NCBI GenBank assembly: GCA_009823395.1 | Contig: CM020509.1 | Coordinates: 17,270,001 to 17,334,000, forward strand | Direction: 5' to 3' | Length of the DNA stretch: 64,000 bases | Source: Thamnaconus septentrionalis | Taxonomy: Eukaryota > Chordata > Actinopteri > Tetraodontiformes > Monacanthidae | In this document: piece after piece, positions 46,241 to 59,014 of the stretch | Layout: each line of letters starts with the position of its first letter | Numbering within the stretch: position 1 is the stretch's first letter | Made by a program: the position numbers and the translations under genes | The notes under the pieces: generated by a model | What the model was told of the DNA's origin: nothing | Database searches by the model: none | Seen by the model: the letters and a program-made list of their open reading frames with translations, nothing else

Positions 46241-46260
46241 CTTGAAGAAAATTCAGTCTT

Positions 46261-47089
46261 GTCTTCTTCTTCTTCTTCTTTTTTTTTTTTTTTTTTTTTT
46301 TGCACTTGTGCTTTTTAAAATTTCGGTCTCATTTCTTCTCAAATGAATGGCAGAGCTGTAATTGAATGCTGTATACAGTAACTTTGTAAGTAGCCAGTTC
46401 CCAGTTAATTAAAATACCAGGCAGGTTTGATTTGGATAACATCACTCCAGAGGCCGTCTTTGATGACCTAATTATAGTTTGACAAATCTGGGTGAAAGTT
46501 CATAAAAGCAACTAAATTCCTTTGGCTAAAAGTAAAGTTTCACTGGTAGACTTTCCACAATCTTTCACTCAGTTTTGCTTAATTATACATCAATGTCCTT
46601 GACCTGTGAATGGTTTAGTTTGACCGGAAGTCAACCCGGAACTAAAGGATAACAAAAAACCTAACGCGACCGCCCATGCAATCTCATCTCATTTAACTGA
46701 TCTAATCAGTGTTGTTTCAATAAGAAACAAATCAAACGAACTGTTAAAAGCTTTTGAAGTTTAGTTTATTGTTAAATGACTCAATTGTAATCGGTCGATA
46801 TGCGCGCCATCCATCCAGTCTATGGGAACTACTTTTATCAGCCAAACATGACAATGTTGTAGCGGAAGGCGCTAGGACCCAGCAAACAGCAGTTTCCCCG
46901 GGCTCCCGGCCAGCAGATCTGTAATGTTGCGCTCGATCTGTCAGCGGCGTTGTGGTTGCTGCACAGTGCACACACACACACACACACACACACGTTCCTT
47001 CTTTTCCTCTCTCTCTCTATCTCACGCACACCTTCACACACTCAGTCACTCATGGGCTCGTGCTAGAGTTGCACAGCATCACCGGCGGG
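46261..47089 (+). promoter_or_regulatory. afap1l1: intergenic segment, afap1l1 promoter and 5' UTR
   Basis: Fewer than about 830 bases separate the ablim3 3' end from the afap1l1 ATG. AT-rich at first, then moderately GC-rich from about 46850. A (CA)n at 46969-46993 and a CT-rich stretch lie in the probable 5' UTR, with a 4-codon upstream frame (ATG at 47052, stop at 47064). No TATA box seen. Confidence 0.5.
46969..46993. repeat. (CA)n microsatellite in the afap1l1 leader
   Basis: About 12 CA units roughly 100 bases before the first coding ATG, so probably in the promoter or 5' UTR. Confidence 0.95.
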
Positions 47090-47111
47090 ATGGACACGAG
47101 AGGCACCAAAT
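47090..47111 (+). CDS. afap1l1: afap1l1 coding exon 1 (start)
   Basis: ATG GAC ACG AGA GGC ACC AAA T, encoding MDTRGTK with a split codon, followed by a consensus GTAAGT. G at -3 and +4. Phase 1 joins exon 2 in frame (giving S-MEQLVSEV). The similarity to human MDRGQ is short, so the call depends on phase, donor and position. Confidence 0.7.
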
Positions 47112-48262
47112 GTAAGTGTATTGTGGCGTCCTCATAATGTTGATGATGATGTGTGTGGGTGTGTAGGGGAGAAGTGGGGGTGTGAGAATGTGGGCATTGA
47201 TTGGTGGCATGTTGACTGGTTTTAGTTGCTATCAAATGTCAAAAGTTTGTCAGCCTCGCCCACTGCATACTTGTGTTGTTGTGCTACTTTCCTCGCCTTG
47301 TATCAAACTAGTTCCACTGTTTTAACACACAAAAAAGTGGCATTTCAATTTGATTTGTGAGCGCACTTGTGTTTGCCTCTTAATAACTGTCAGTAGAGTT
47401 CTGTTTCCTCTTATTTTATTTTTTATCTTGGATTGTTTCCACGTTCTTCTGTTGTATTGGAGGTAAAGATGCAACAAAAGCACATCTGATATCACACTGG
47501 CCTCCCTCTTTAGTGGCAGACAGACTCTCTATCGTGAGTGTGACTGCTTATTGTCATAGAAAGTGAATCTGGCTCATCCTGTTTCGAGCCAAATGGCGGG
47601 ACGTGGAGATGAGCTATCAGAGATAAGACCTGCAATAGATTAGGAAGGTTTGGTAGAAAGAGTTTCCTGTGCTGAGTTACCAGTTTTCCATGTTATGTTT
47701 TGGTTGGCCAACATATTTTGGGTGTGCGTTTATTGAGCCCAAACGGCACCTGTACGGTCTGTGTCTGTTGCCCGGAGTCGCAAAGTAAAGATGGGTTGAA
47801 AGGTCAAGCCGGTCTGATTATTGTGTCCTGCTAAAATACTACAAGACCGACTTTGTTTTGGAGGTGAACCTGTCCAGCAGTGAATTCCTTTCCACTGTGT
47901 TGTGTTGAAATCTGCTGAAAATATGAAATGCGTTTTCTAACCCCACATGTTTTCATTGGGAGGGGCGCGGACAGTCAGCCCCCCTGCATGGCCAAGCATT
48001 CGCTCACTTTGTAATAGAAAACAAAGCCCACTGAATCCCATGTGGAGTTTGACCGTGAGGGGCAGTGTTTCCCGGGAAAGGAGGGATTCAAGGCTGTTTG
48101 ATCTCCGACAGCCGATGCTGCTGTGTTAGACTGTCGAGCCAGGAGCCATCTCAGATCTTGGAGGTCACACTGTTGCTGTCCAAACCCACTTGACCTCACT
48201 GAAAGTATCACCTGCTGTACTGAAAAAAGTGTTTAGATTTTTCTCTTGTAGACTAAAATGGA

Positions 48263-48600
48263 GGGCGACACGGTGGCGCAGTGGTTAGCGCTGCCGCCTC
48301 ACAGCAAGAAGGTCGTGGGTTCGATTCCGGGGCCCGGGCCTGTGACCTTTCTGTGTGGAGTTTGCATGTTCTCCCCGTGTCTGCGTGGGTTCTCTCCGGG
48401 TTCTCCGGCTTCCTCCCACACTCCAAAAACATGCATGTTAGGTCAATTGAATATTCTAAATTGTCCGGCCTCTGCGATGAACTGGCGACTTGTCCAGGGT
48501 GTACCCTGCCTTCGCCCTAAGACAGCTGGGATAGGCTCCAGCAGACCCCGTGACCCTGAATTGGAATAAGCGGGTATAGAAGATGAATGAATGAATGAAT
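48263..48600 (+). mobile_element. tRNA-derived SINE (V-SINE-like body), copy 2
   Basis: tRNA-like head with A box TGGCGCAGTGG (48274-48284) and B box GGTTCGATTCC (48318-48328), the same body as the copy at 8645-9017, and a GAATGAATGAAT tail. Flanked by a perfect 12-bp duplication GACTAAAATGGA (48251-48262 and 48601-48612). It lacks an internal segment of roughly 40-50 bases present in copy 1 between the AATTGTCCG and ATGAACTGGCG blocks. Confidence 0.92.
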
Positions 48601-49198
48601 GACTAAAATGGAAAAGTTTGCATTTTTTCATTTGCTTAAAAGTGAATGGAATAGTTGAGAGACTACACATCACATACCATCCCAGGCAGGCTCCAATCTA
48701 GAGAGTCTTTGAGTCAGTCTTCATATTGCGTAACCAGTAGGAGTCACCTTGGTAGCAGCAGTTGGCTACTGACACTACATATGTTGAGATGCTTCATAAA
48801 AAGTAGGTGGTATTTTCTCATTTGAAATAGGAACACCACTTTTTCAGTGACAGACACGAGTGATGTTCCATCGCGTGTTTAAGGGTTGGATACTTGAGGA
48901 GGAAGTGTCTCTTTCCCCCTGTAAACAAACCCTAGATTTTCACTTTTATCATTTACAGTACACAGGCCCACAGAAGCGCAGGCAGCATTAGCTAAAGTGC
49001 TCCTCTATCTACAGTATCTGAGCTTTGTGTTTGTGTACACAGCACCACAGGGGAAGTCACACTGACAGCTGGACATCCTTCACTGCCCACACTGTTTACA
49101 CAGACCCGGCGGAGCTGCTGATAATTACTCCCCCTGTAAACAAGATGCATTTTTTTTGTATATTAATGCCATGGAATGATGACAGAAACACACCCTTC

Positions 49199-49691
49199 GC
49201 ATATTTACATGCACACAGTATTCTGAGGGTGTCACTTCAATGCTGATGTAAATTAATATGCGTTGCCTCCACCACTCTTGGCCCTCTGCAAAACTCGCTT
49301 GTCAGGCTGCTCCCATTGTTCGGCCTCCTCCAACAGTCGCACAATCATCTTCCTCAAGCTGTTCGTTCTGCGGTGTTGCATTAGAAGCAAAGCCCCCGTT
49401 GTTGCCGTCACGAACCACATTGAGATTTTGGATGCGGGTGGGACGGGTGGGGAGAGCTGCTTCTGAAAGAGTTCAATGAGTGCCAGAAAACCACAGTTTC
49501 CTGAATGCACCATTCACATGCTTCAAGAGTGCTCCCATAACCTCTTTATAGCTCGAGCAGAAAATGCACATTTCTGGAAAAATACAGAATTTGGAATATC
49601 CAATCGGGACATGTTGTTTACATGAACAGTATTAATTGAGGAATGCTGTCATATTCAGAATACAAGAGGAATATTAGTGTGCATATGGACT
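49199..49691. mobile_element. DNA-transposon remnant (tentative)
   Basis: The left part ATTTACATGCACACAGTATTCTG and the right part GAATATTAGTGTGCATATGG are imperfect inverted copies about 490 bases apart. The GC-richer interior (49253-49513) has open frames on both strands but no recognised transposase motif. No target duplication seen. Confidence 0.4.
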
Positions 49692-52600
49692 GAGTGCTAG
49701 TGTTTAAAGATGCACCACTCACAGGAGGAGGGGAAGATAGCTTTTGGACAAAATTAAAAATTCACCTAAAACGCACCAAAGCCTTTACAGGTAAACTTAA
49801 TTTTCAAATTTCAACTCCTTTCATTATATAATATTATAGTATCCCTTTAACCTTTTATGATTACTCCATCAATGAGTCTGAACATTACATCAGTCACACA
49901 TTGAAATTCAAATAAGTTTTTTTTTTCAAGACTAGTTCTCTTTTTACACGATACATGTCAAATGTTTTTAGGTTAGGTTTAGGTTTCTTTAGATTGTTAG
50001 TCTCTCCACCCACTTGTGGGATTTTGCTGACTAAAGCTGCATTTTACTTAAGCCACTTGCTTATTTTGCCAACCACTAGCTGGACAGCTGACCTACCGGG
50101 CAGTTGTAGAACTTTTTATAACTGCAACCAAAGGATATAAGTTGTTAATTTGATGCACCATGATCAGTTCACGTTTCGCTTTTTTTTTTTAGCTAGCAAA
50201 GTTAGCTTTGTGGACATTCATGTTTTCATGAGGCTGCAAACAGGCAGGTACGATCTTGATCGGTTGGAACATTTTTTTTATTTTTGCACTATCCAAGCCA
50301 GCTGGAGCGCTATTGCAACAAAGGTTTCATTTCCCCGAGTGCAACTTTGAGGCGGAGAGCAATGAGGTGGGCGTGAGAGGGGAGAGGCAGTCCCCTCGGA
50401 GATGCATCGCACTGGTGGGATTGTCGCTGATGCAGCCCAGCAGATATCATCAATTCTGGCTATTGTTGGGATGTTTTTGAAACATACGTGGTCCAAAAAC
50501 AATGAGCCGCTGTGGAGGCCCGCTGCGTCAGTCTGACATCCTGCTCCTGCAAGCAGAATCCGCTCCAAAAGCATGAATTGGTTTAGGCGTGCATTCCTCT
50601 TCGCCAATAAGATGGATGTAGCAGCACACATGTCACAATTCTAGTGAAAAATGTCTAAGAAGGCCCTGTGTGTTTGCTGACGAGGACGTTCCTGACCTGC
50701 CTGGTACATTCAAAAACGAGAACAAGGACTCAAATTGTTAGGAATTCAAGAAGTTCAGACACAGTGCAGCGTGAAGGGGTTAGTGGGGCAAGAGAGTGCA
50801 CAATTAAAATGCAGCTCGCTGCCGTCATCAAGCCAACGGATTATAAGTGTGCATGTTATGCATGATGTATCTTGCATTGTTAATTGGAAAGAAAGCTGCG
50901 TGTGTTGACGCATCTTGAAAACAATGTTTTTTTTCCTTTTTTTTTCTTGCTCTTTGTGACCTTGCGGTGACTTTTGAAACCGGAACGCCGCGCTCACGGT
51001 CACAGATACAGCGCCATATGTTTCATACTGTATGTTACACACACACAGTATATACACCCCATTGTGCGTGATGCTATAAATCCCAGTCGACGGTGGACCG
51101 GCCCTGTGTGAAGCGGAATTCCCCCTCTTTGACCCTTGCAAGTGGAGGAGCTCAGTGTGATTCTATATGACAGAGATGCGTGGATGGTGTTCATGTGTGG
51201 GCGGGCACACGTCCATTGTGTCCAGTCAACGGTGACTCTCGACACAGCTGTTTATATAGGGTTTCCATGGAGCTCTGCTGCAGATGGAGACGGCAGTGTT
51301 TAATATGACTTCTTTCTTCTTTTTTTTCCCGCCGAGGGGGAGAAATACTGAGCCTGCGGGTTTGTGCATACATGTAACAAAGCTGGCAGGGTTTCTGCAG
51401 ATTGATTAAGGACTTTTATTCGGTCCTTAGTCAAAAAGAGGTAACATGTAGAATTCAGTAATTCAGCTCTGAAAAAAGGTCAATGGCCATATAAAAGTCC
51501 ATAGTTGTATTATTTATTTATTTTGCCATGGGGTTTGCATTTGAAACTGCGTAGCGCTACAGATGGTGCTGAGAGGTGGTGCTTCTGGTTTGCAGGTGCA
51601 AGAGTTGAAAAGAATTCCTGAGAAAAATATCAAATGTGAGCCATATTCATTTTTTCCCCCTCCCTCATAGAAACTCCAGAGCAGGCGTGCGTCAACAAGA
51701 CGTTGTTTCAAGTCCGCCGTTCCGCCCCCCCTGTTTTAAAGGTTATCTCTTTTAAGCTGTGGTTTGAATGTGCTTGCGCCAGTGCGTGTGGTGTGTCCTA
51801 CCAGAATATTCCTCTGAAATATTTGCATAAAGAGAAGGCCCTCTTGTAAGGAGACCACAACGTTGAAACCCCATTTACTGTCATTATATTTGGCCGCAAC
51901 ATGCACGGGTAGAAGAGAGTTAATGTCATCACGAAAAATGTTAATCCCAGAAACCAGGTTAACATTAACATTATTAGCACCTTGCCCTCCTTCTGTTAGA
52001 TGCTGCTAATTCTTACACACTGGGTCTTAAAGTTGCACCAGCGCTCTTGATTGACCATTCTTATCCATTAATAAACTGGTTGCACCATGTATTTTTCACA
52101 AGAGGGACTGATGAAGGAATTCTGGAATTCTAGGAATTGTAACCAGGTTCCACCTCTTTAATCAGAAGCAAAAAAAGAAGCAGACCATCATTTGTGAATT
52201 ATAAACTCTTGCATGATTTCTGATGAGACGCAGTCAGCAGAGTGGACACACCTACAATGTGCCCTTTAGTCTATTATTGAAAAAGAAAAAAATGAAGATG
52301 GTGCTCTGCTCCAGTCAAAGGCTCCATTAAGAAGGGGGGGGGGAATTCCCAAAAGGAGACAAAGAAGCCTCCTTATCCCATCCGCTGAGTATGTGTGCCT
52401 GCTAATCTGTGTATGTTACCCCTGTCTGTGCAACATCAGCCGAGCAGCCCCTTCCACTCGCAGAACAGCATCTTCCTCAGACCGTGAATACTTTTTATGT
52501 GAGGGAGACATTGCATTGCGGTGATCTCATAGGACTGAGGGGCAGATACTGGATCTGAATAATACTGACGGCACTGTAGAGCCTTTGTCTGGCAGCAGGC

Positions 52601-55600
52601 TGAGTCAAGCCCTCTCCGCCGCCCCAGACCTGAATAGATCTGCAGCGAGCGGCGGATGAAAAATGAGACGGAAGGGCTGAGGGTTTGACAGACAGACACC
52701 GTTGTCCACTGCTGTGACCTTTGATGTTTGACCTAAATGCACATGGCAGCGAAGCCCAGATGTAGACGTGTTTCTTCATTTGTGCGTGTGTCTGTTGTCA
52801 CATTTGCAGAATTCCAATGAATTATTTTCAATGTTTGAAAAAAAGCATGAATGATGAATCAGGCAAACTGATCGACTCCTCCTCCTTTTTGCACATTGAT
52901 CATCAGAAGAAAAACAGTCAAAACAGGACGTTGATGCTTCCAGTTTTCCAGAATGGGATCATTCTGGACATCTGTCCACCTCCTAAAGCCTTTTCTATTC
53001 TATTCTTCTTTCCATTCTTTGTCTCTGGGTAGGTAAACCTATCCCATGAGGCCTTTGGGAAAACTAGGAGGATCCCATAGTTTCCAGTTTTATTACACAG
53101 CAACACACTGAAGGTTTGATCTGTCGTCACCGTCAGAAGATGCTCATGTGAAAAATGGTCACTTTTTCACAATATTTTATTTTTTTAGCCCCGCCTGCTC
53201 ATTTGGATTTTTATTCTGCTGCATTTTTCTTTGCTTTTGAAACCTCCAGTGTGTGCTAGTGGCTGCAGTGGCTGCAGTGTGTGTGTGTGTCTGCATGAGG
53301 GCGTGTGTGTTCAGGAGGCATCCTAAAATGAATGCCTCTTTTGGTTTAAATGACTCTATCTTTACGTGAAAGCAATATCATCATCATTATCATCATGGGA
53401 TGATTGCATATGTTTCGTAAAGAAGTGCACGATGGTGTGTGGAGGAAAAGGGAGAGTTGCAACCTTCAAGAACTTCCAGTGTCAGCAGTTGTTGGGCTCC
53501 GTTAGTCCTAGTTTTCAAATCTCAAGTACTGATGACTTGCAGGCTAAATCAAAGATGCTCATCCTATTTATCAATAGTTTAGAATTGCCTGTCAGCTTAC
53601 GTTTGCATGTGCGAGCTTCCTGTGGTTTCGGTTTTCAATTTGTGTCTTTATTATGTGAGATGCAGTAGTGGAAAAAGTTCTCGGACAACCTTCAAATTTT
53701 ACGCAATCCCTTGTGTATCAAGGGGCCATCTATAATAAGTAATCTGTGCTGTTGTGCTGCTTCTCTTTCCTTTTAGCCATAATTCTCCTTTCTTGTGGTT
53801 TTTATGTGTGTCAGGAGTTGACTTCTAATTGGTCTGTTTGAACAGAATCAGGTTCTCAAAGAGGGAAGTTAACAAGAATGGCAAGCAAGGCCAGAGAGCA
53901 AAGGCTTGAGGACGGCCTGGAGGCTGTGCTTCACATTGAGCAAACATAGATGTTAAGGCTTGTGTATCTCTCAGTGCATGCGCAGGTCTGTTGGCTGATT
54001 TAAGAGGTTCTCTCTTGAGTTGACCTTTGAACTGTCCCTCAAAGGAGATGTTTATAAAACAAAACACACTAGCAAAAAGAGACACAAACCTAATTTTGAT
54101 TTTACCCTGAATTATTTTCATAGGTCGAGGGAACTGGCCCTGAAACCTGCACTGCTTAGATCAGATGTAATCTCTGCTGTTTGGCCAGAAACAATGTTTG
54201 CTGTAAAATGTGTTCTCCAGATGTTAGATTGGATGCACTTACTGGTAATTTACTTGCAAACATATTTACTTTTCAATATCCTACTTCCATCTTTTATGAT
54301 TTATCGTCCCATTTTTTCAAAAGTGTCTTTGTAATAGCTGTTGACAGTTTCATATATTGCTCATGTGATTTGTTATTGATAAGGAAACAGAGGAGCTGGC
54401 CTTATTTTCTAGCCTTCCTGAGTTCATACAATCCCTCCAAATCAAATGTTGCCTTCTCCTGCTGACCGGCATGTTTCCTACTGTCCGTCTGACGTACAGT
54501 ACATCTTTCTTTCAACGGTGTGCATGTTTCAAAAGTTTACCTACACTGGCCAGATGCACATGCCAAGGCCATTATAAAGAATGTCTCTGCCCCAGGGGGA
54601 GCTACCTGTGTCGGCTAAAAAAAGATTCGAATGAGGGCATGTTTTAGAGCACCATTATGCTGCCATTCATCTAAAATACGCTCACAGAAGCGGGCCTATT
54701 CAATTCTATCAAGTGCCGGATCTACACATCATAATGAAAATGGGGTCACCAGAGACAGTGGAGCAGAACTTGGAGTGGGTCAGCTGACAGGACGAGGAAA
54801 CAGAAGGCCGGAGGTGATACGTGATGTCATCAAGCAGAAGGAGGAAGTCCATCTCCAAAGGGAGCGCGGGGGGTGTCCCCATACAGTTTTGGCTGGCCAG
54901 CTAACTAAAGCCAGACAGGAAAAGAGTTCTGTGCGTGGAACAAGTTGAAAATCACTCACAAAGGATTTTTTTCATCGTACTGCAAAGATGATCTATAAAC
55001 TTCTACCCGAGTGTCCAAGCCATAATGCGGTCTGCGGGCTCCCATAGAGAGTATTTCTATTATCAGTGACTTTCATATTAATAGGAGAAATGAATATCAG
55101 TTGCAACATTTGCTTAGAAAACTATAAAAATGATTCAAGATTGATTGGAGCTGTGTTTTTGTCTCCTTGATAACTGAAAGAAGCCAAATATTCAGGGGCA
55201 CTTCTGTGTTTTTTTTTCACAAATTCCCTGGAGCTGTGAACAAGTCAGCAATGAGCTGAGAATCTTGAGTTAATCTTGACAAAGAGGAACATGCTGTGGG
55301 TGTACTTCCTGGGGAAAAAAAAATATAGATCTTATCATATCTGCTCCTTTGGAAGATACCATTGGGTGAGACATACCTGAAACTCAAGTGTTAAAGGTGT
55401 CTTCTTCAGAGACTGCATGATCAAGTGTTTGTTTTTCTGTCAGCCTCTCTTCAGTATCACTGTTTTGGTGCATTATATCACGCAGCAAATCCAGACAAAG
55501 TACATAATTGTCAGTTGAGCTTTGTCTAATCCTGGTGCAGGGGGGTGGCGTCATCACTGCATATTTACTTCCACCTGACCGTCATTACTACATGATGAGA

Positions 55601-58077
55601 TGTCAAATGTCGATGTGTCATGACGAGCTGAAAGATGAATAAACGGCCTGCAAAGGAAAAGCAGACGACTAAGTGAAGTACAGGTTCACACACTATCACT
55701 TACCTCTATCTCAAGTATTAAGTGGGTTGTCATAACTCAAATCCAACCACCAAGCGATTATCACACATGTCTCTCGCTGAGGTCAGAGTTGCAGTCACTG
55801 TTTCGATTCGTATTATTATGGCTGTGAGCAAACCCTGCCTCCGGCAGTTTACCTGCCACAGGATCAGCTTCGTTTATGCCCGAACACGTTTGCGTGCCAG
55901 GACGCCAAGACGCGAGCTGTCAGGCTTTGGCATTGCTCAGAGGCAGGGAAACCTGGGTGGGGATTTTTTCACGATGGGGTCAGCAGGTGGTGAGAGGTGA
56001 TGTTTGCGCTGCTCCCCATACAAAAGTTCCATGTCGTGTGGTTTACCTCAACACTCACTGCCCATACTGGCACAGCTTATTCAGATAGCTGCATATCTCT
56101 GATGTAGGATCGGGTCGGACAACTGTCCTTACCCCTAGTTTTCATGCCAAAGAGATATTCTGGTTTTCGGCTAAAGTATTTCTGCCTCCTCGACATTAGG
56201 TGGCGCTGTGTAGATTTCAACTAGTGGGCATAACAACACTTTTTCACCACTCTTTTCAAGAAGTCACCATTCCTCGTCCTTCTACCATCAATGGACTTAA
56301 CATTACTAAACCTCTGGAGCTGTTGGAGCATTTCATTGACATATTTCTTTGTCGGTCCAAAATTGTGTTCCGCCAGTTCTTGAAACCACAATGGTCATTG
56401 GCAGGACAGCACTGCTTTGCGTATTGTATCACCTCGGGAGCAGATCTTGAGCATGCGCAGAAAAGCTTCTGATTCCCATTGGACATCTCACTTTACAAGG
56501 CAGGAGAAATCAGAGTATGAGAGAATAATATGGGTCTCTTTCTTTGATTTTAAGAACACTGTTTCTACTGGCATTAAGATGTTTACGCATGCTTTAAAGG
56601 CAATAGAACGCATATAAATGCACTGGTTGTTTGTGAATATCAGCTACACAAACCCCAGCGATGGTCTTCCATCTTCTCATTTGGTTTTCATTCCTCGTGG
56701 ATTCCCGACCTTTGACGACAGAGTAAGATGCTGGTATTTGGATGACCCTCACATGGCTCGATGAAACCAATCAGTCACCCATCTCCAAACTGAGACGCCT
56801 CATGAGTGCCTGCACCGAAATGAGATAAGACGTTGCTTTGTGCGCGAGGGTAAGCTTTTTATTTTCCTTCCTGTTGTCCCTGGACACCTCAAAGTCTTTA
56901 ACCTGCAGCACTCTTTCAGGCGAGATGAGTTTTGGAAATGGCCTCATACCCATCGGATCCAAACACAATAAAGCAGTGGGAACTTCCCGGAACGTTTCTT
57001 TTAGATGCTGATCTCTTGTGGAATCACAGATGGTACTGTCATTTGAGCTTCTTACAGCCGTCAAGGGTGCAGGATAATCTCTTAGTTTTTGTCTAGGAAT
57101 CACGTCTCTGACCTAGATATAATTACATTAGAGTCGATTTTTCAGTGCTAATATCACCTCGTACCTGAGAGATGCTTTACATTAAGTCATGCTGGATCGC
57201 AAAGTCGCGTGTGGGTTTTACAGCATGGTGCGCTTTCTCGCCCTCTCGTTGTTCGTCCGTGGGTCTGTGCGAGTTCACGGCTCTACCGCAAAGGTCACAG
57301 GTCACCTCCACGGCTTGTGAGGTTTGTCAGACCATAACCGCAAGTATGTGAGGGTGTGTCGCAAGCAAGGCTTCTGGGAAAAGTTGTGAAACATGAGGAA
57401 TGCAAGTCCAAGAGGATATCTCCTCTTGTTCTGTGTCACTATTGTGTCAGTGGATCCAGTAATCAAACACTGTAACAGCATCGACAGGCCTTTGCTCTAT
57501 TCATCGGTCAGGACTCCTTTGCTGCTAGCTGATACAGACGTTTTTAGAAAAAAACAATAAACTCCAGGATGTCCGAGAAACACCAAGACCCTGCAAAAAT
57601 GCTTGGTTTCTGTTACCTGGAAAACTAGGATGCTGTGTTGTGCCACATGTTAATATGAGGCCGAGAGGCAGTCTCGGAGTGTTTAAAAGACAACAACCTT
57701 CAGTCGGTATCACTGCCTTCTGCAACATCACAAAAGGCTGATTTCCAAAATGTTTAATGTTGGACAGAATTTCCTGAAAGGTGGAGCACCGAGTGAAGGA
57801 TGGACTTTTCTCATTTCTCATTGACTTTAGAGAATGCTGGTCAAATCAGCTCTGTGTAATAGACACTAAAGATGGTGGAAGTAAGATTCATTGACTGGCT
57901 GCATTTTTCACCTAACTCTTTGCAAGAAAATACTGCAAGCATATAGTTCCATAAATTAAAACCCAGATTAAGCCTCAGGATTCAGAGCAAGTTATCATCC
58001 GTTCATATAGATACATGTTTACCAGGCTTACTGTGGAATCCTCTGTCTGATACGACGGAAAGCCAGCTCTCAGGGAG

Positions 58078-58101
58078 TGTGTGTGTGTGTGTGTGTGTGT
58101 G
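58078..58101. repeat. (GT)n microsatellite
   Basis: About 12 uninterrupted GT units in afap1l1 intron 1. Confidence 0.95.
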
Positions 58102-58681
58102 TCTGTGTTTTGTCTGTGTATGAATCCCTGAGTTGTTGCGCATCCAGCAGAGCATTTGTCTCCGCACACTCTTGGGTTTTGTGCTGATGGAAGGCAACGT
58201 GTCACATCGTGTCGGGGCACATGATTCTGCCTCGAGGCAACAAGTCATCCACGTGTAACTCCTGAAGAGTCTCAACTTGCCTCGGCCTCCTCAAGCCTTC
58301 CGTCGAATGTGTGCGACGTGAACGTCTCTCCTTGATTTCCAGCTCCCATCAAAGTTGTTGTTCAGAAATGCTGTCAGCGCTAAGATAGCAAAATCTTTCT
58401 TTCTTGGTGAGGTGAACGGCACTCAATTGAAACACTTTACTGTACCAGAGTGTGCGTATGGGGTGTGTGTGTGTGTGGGGGGGGTTCGCTGGCATATCCT
58501 GGCTGCCAACCTTTTTGTGTGCTGCTTGTTAAAGGTTAATAATGCTTGCAGGGAAAGAATGTGGAAGAATAAGGAATGTGGGTTAGCTATTAGCAGGCAT
58601 GCGTGTGTGTGTTTACACAGCAAGCCTTTCCCAGGTGCTATACGATCCCTGGGATTACAGCGGCGGGGGGATTGAATAGGG

Positions 58682-58683
<2 letters not shown>

Positions 58684-58718
<35 letters not shown>
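58684..58718. repeat. (CA)n microsatellite
   Basis: About 17 uninterrupted CA units in afap1l1 intron 1, some 270 bases before the candidate alternative first exon. Confidence 0.95.
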
Positions 58719-58722
<4 letters not shown>

Positions 58723-58983
58723 CCTCCCTAACCACCCCCCCACCTCTCTCAGAAGTCAAGAGGGAGGGAGGGAGACCAGTGGGAGGGAGGTATGGAGAGA
58801 TAACAGATCAGAGGGAGGAAGGGAGAGGTAAGGGAAGTGTGAATTCAGCAGTTGGGAGATTTTTCTGCTCCACTCCTCTGTTGGGACTTCACAGGATGGC
58901 ACACGGAGGCAGGCTTTGATTTTTTTTTTTTTTTTTTTTTCGGAATAGCCCAATCTCATCTGAGCTCACTCGCTTGGTGGACA

Positions 58984-59014
58984 ATGGTGGGACTCTCATC
59001 CACGACTGTTGAAG
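58984..59014 (+). CDS. possible alternative first coding exon of afap1l1
   Basis: ATG with A at -3 and G at +4 opens MVGLSSTTVE and ends in phase 1 at a strong GTAAGC donor. Splicing to exon 2 at 62343 would keep frame and give an alternative N terminus before MEQLVSEV. A T run precedes it at 58921-58940. There is no homology support and the promoter is not evident; it may be a chance ATG-donor pair. Confidence 0.3.

Larger units (their letters stand above)
630..46260 (+). other. ablim3: ablim3 gene, complete (actin-binding LIM protein 3)
   Basis: Twenty-three coding exons with consistent phases give a 696-residue protein, close to the length of mammalian ABLIM3 (683). Order: short N terminus; four LIM zinc-binding domains (about 23-73, 82-133, 152-202, 211-262); a Ser/Pro-rich linker with the ABLIM-typical blocks SISPPGSSIGSP, DLAALPKVK, SSPGYIDSPTYSRQGMSP, NIYRKPPIYKR and GIGRMILKEEMKAR; and a villin headpiece ending KKQARLF. 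ABLIM proteins bind F-actin through the headpiece and couple it to LIM-bound partners; the family is linked to STARS/SRF signalling. The paralogue choice (3 rather than 1 or 2) rests on remembered linker similarity, the KKQARLF end, and the downstream afap1l1 neighbour. Gene ends are approximate. Confidence 0.9.
44977..46260 (+). other. ablim3: ablim3 3' UTR
   Basis: Non-coding after the TAA at 44974-44976. It contains a short GA repeat (45073-45092), a first AATAAA at 45258-45263 and a second at 46235-46240 that is followed by a T-rich run (46280-46302), as expected downstream of a cleavage site. The 3' end is placed near 46255-46260. Confidence 0.65.

Noticed and set aside
48263..48335. tRNA gene
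   Set aside because: The A and B boxes belong to the SINE head; the sequence does not form a proper acceptor stem and continues into the SINE body.
49253..49513. Transposase-like open frame on the minus strand
   Set aside because: It lies in a probable transposon remnant, but I could not see any catalytic or DNA-binding motif and the frame is short.
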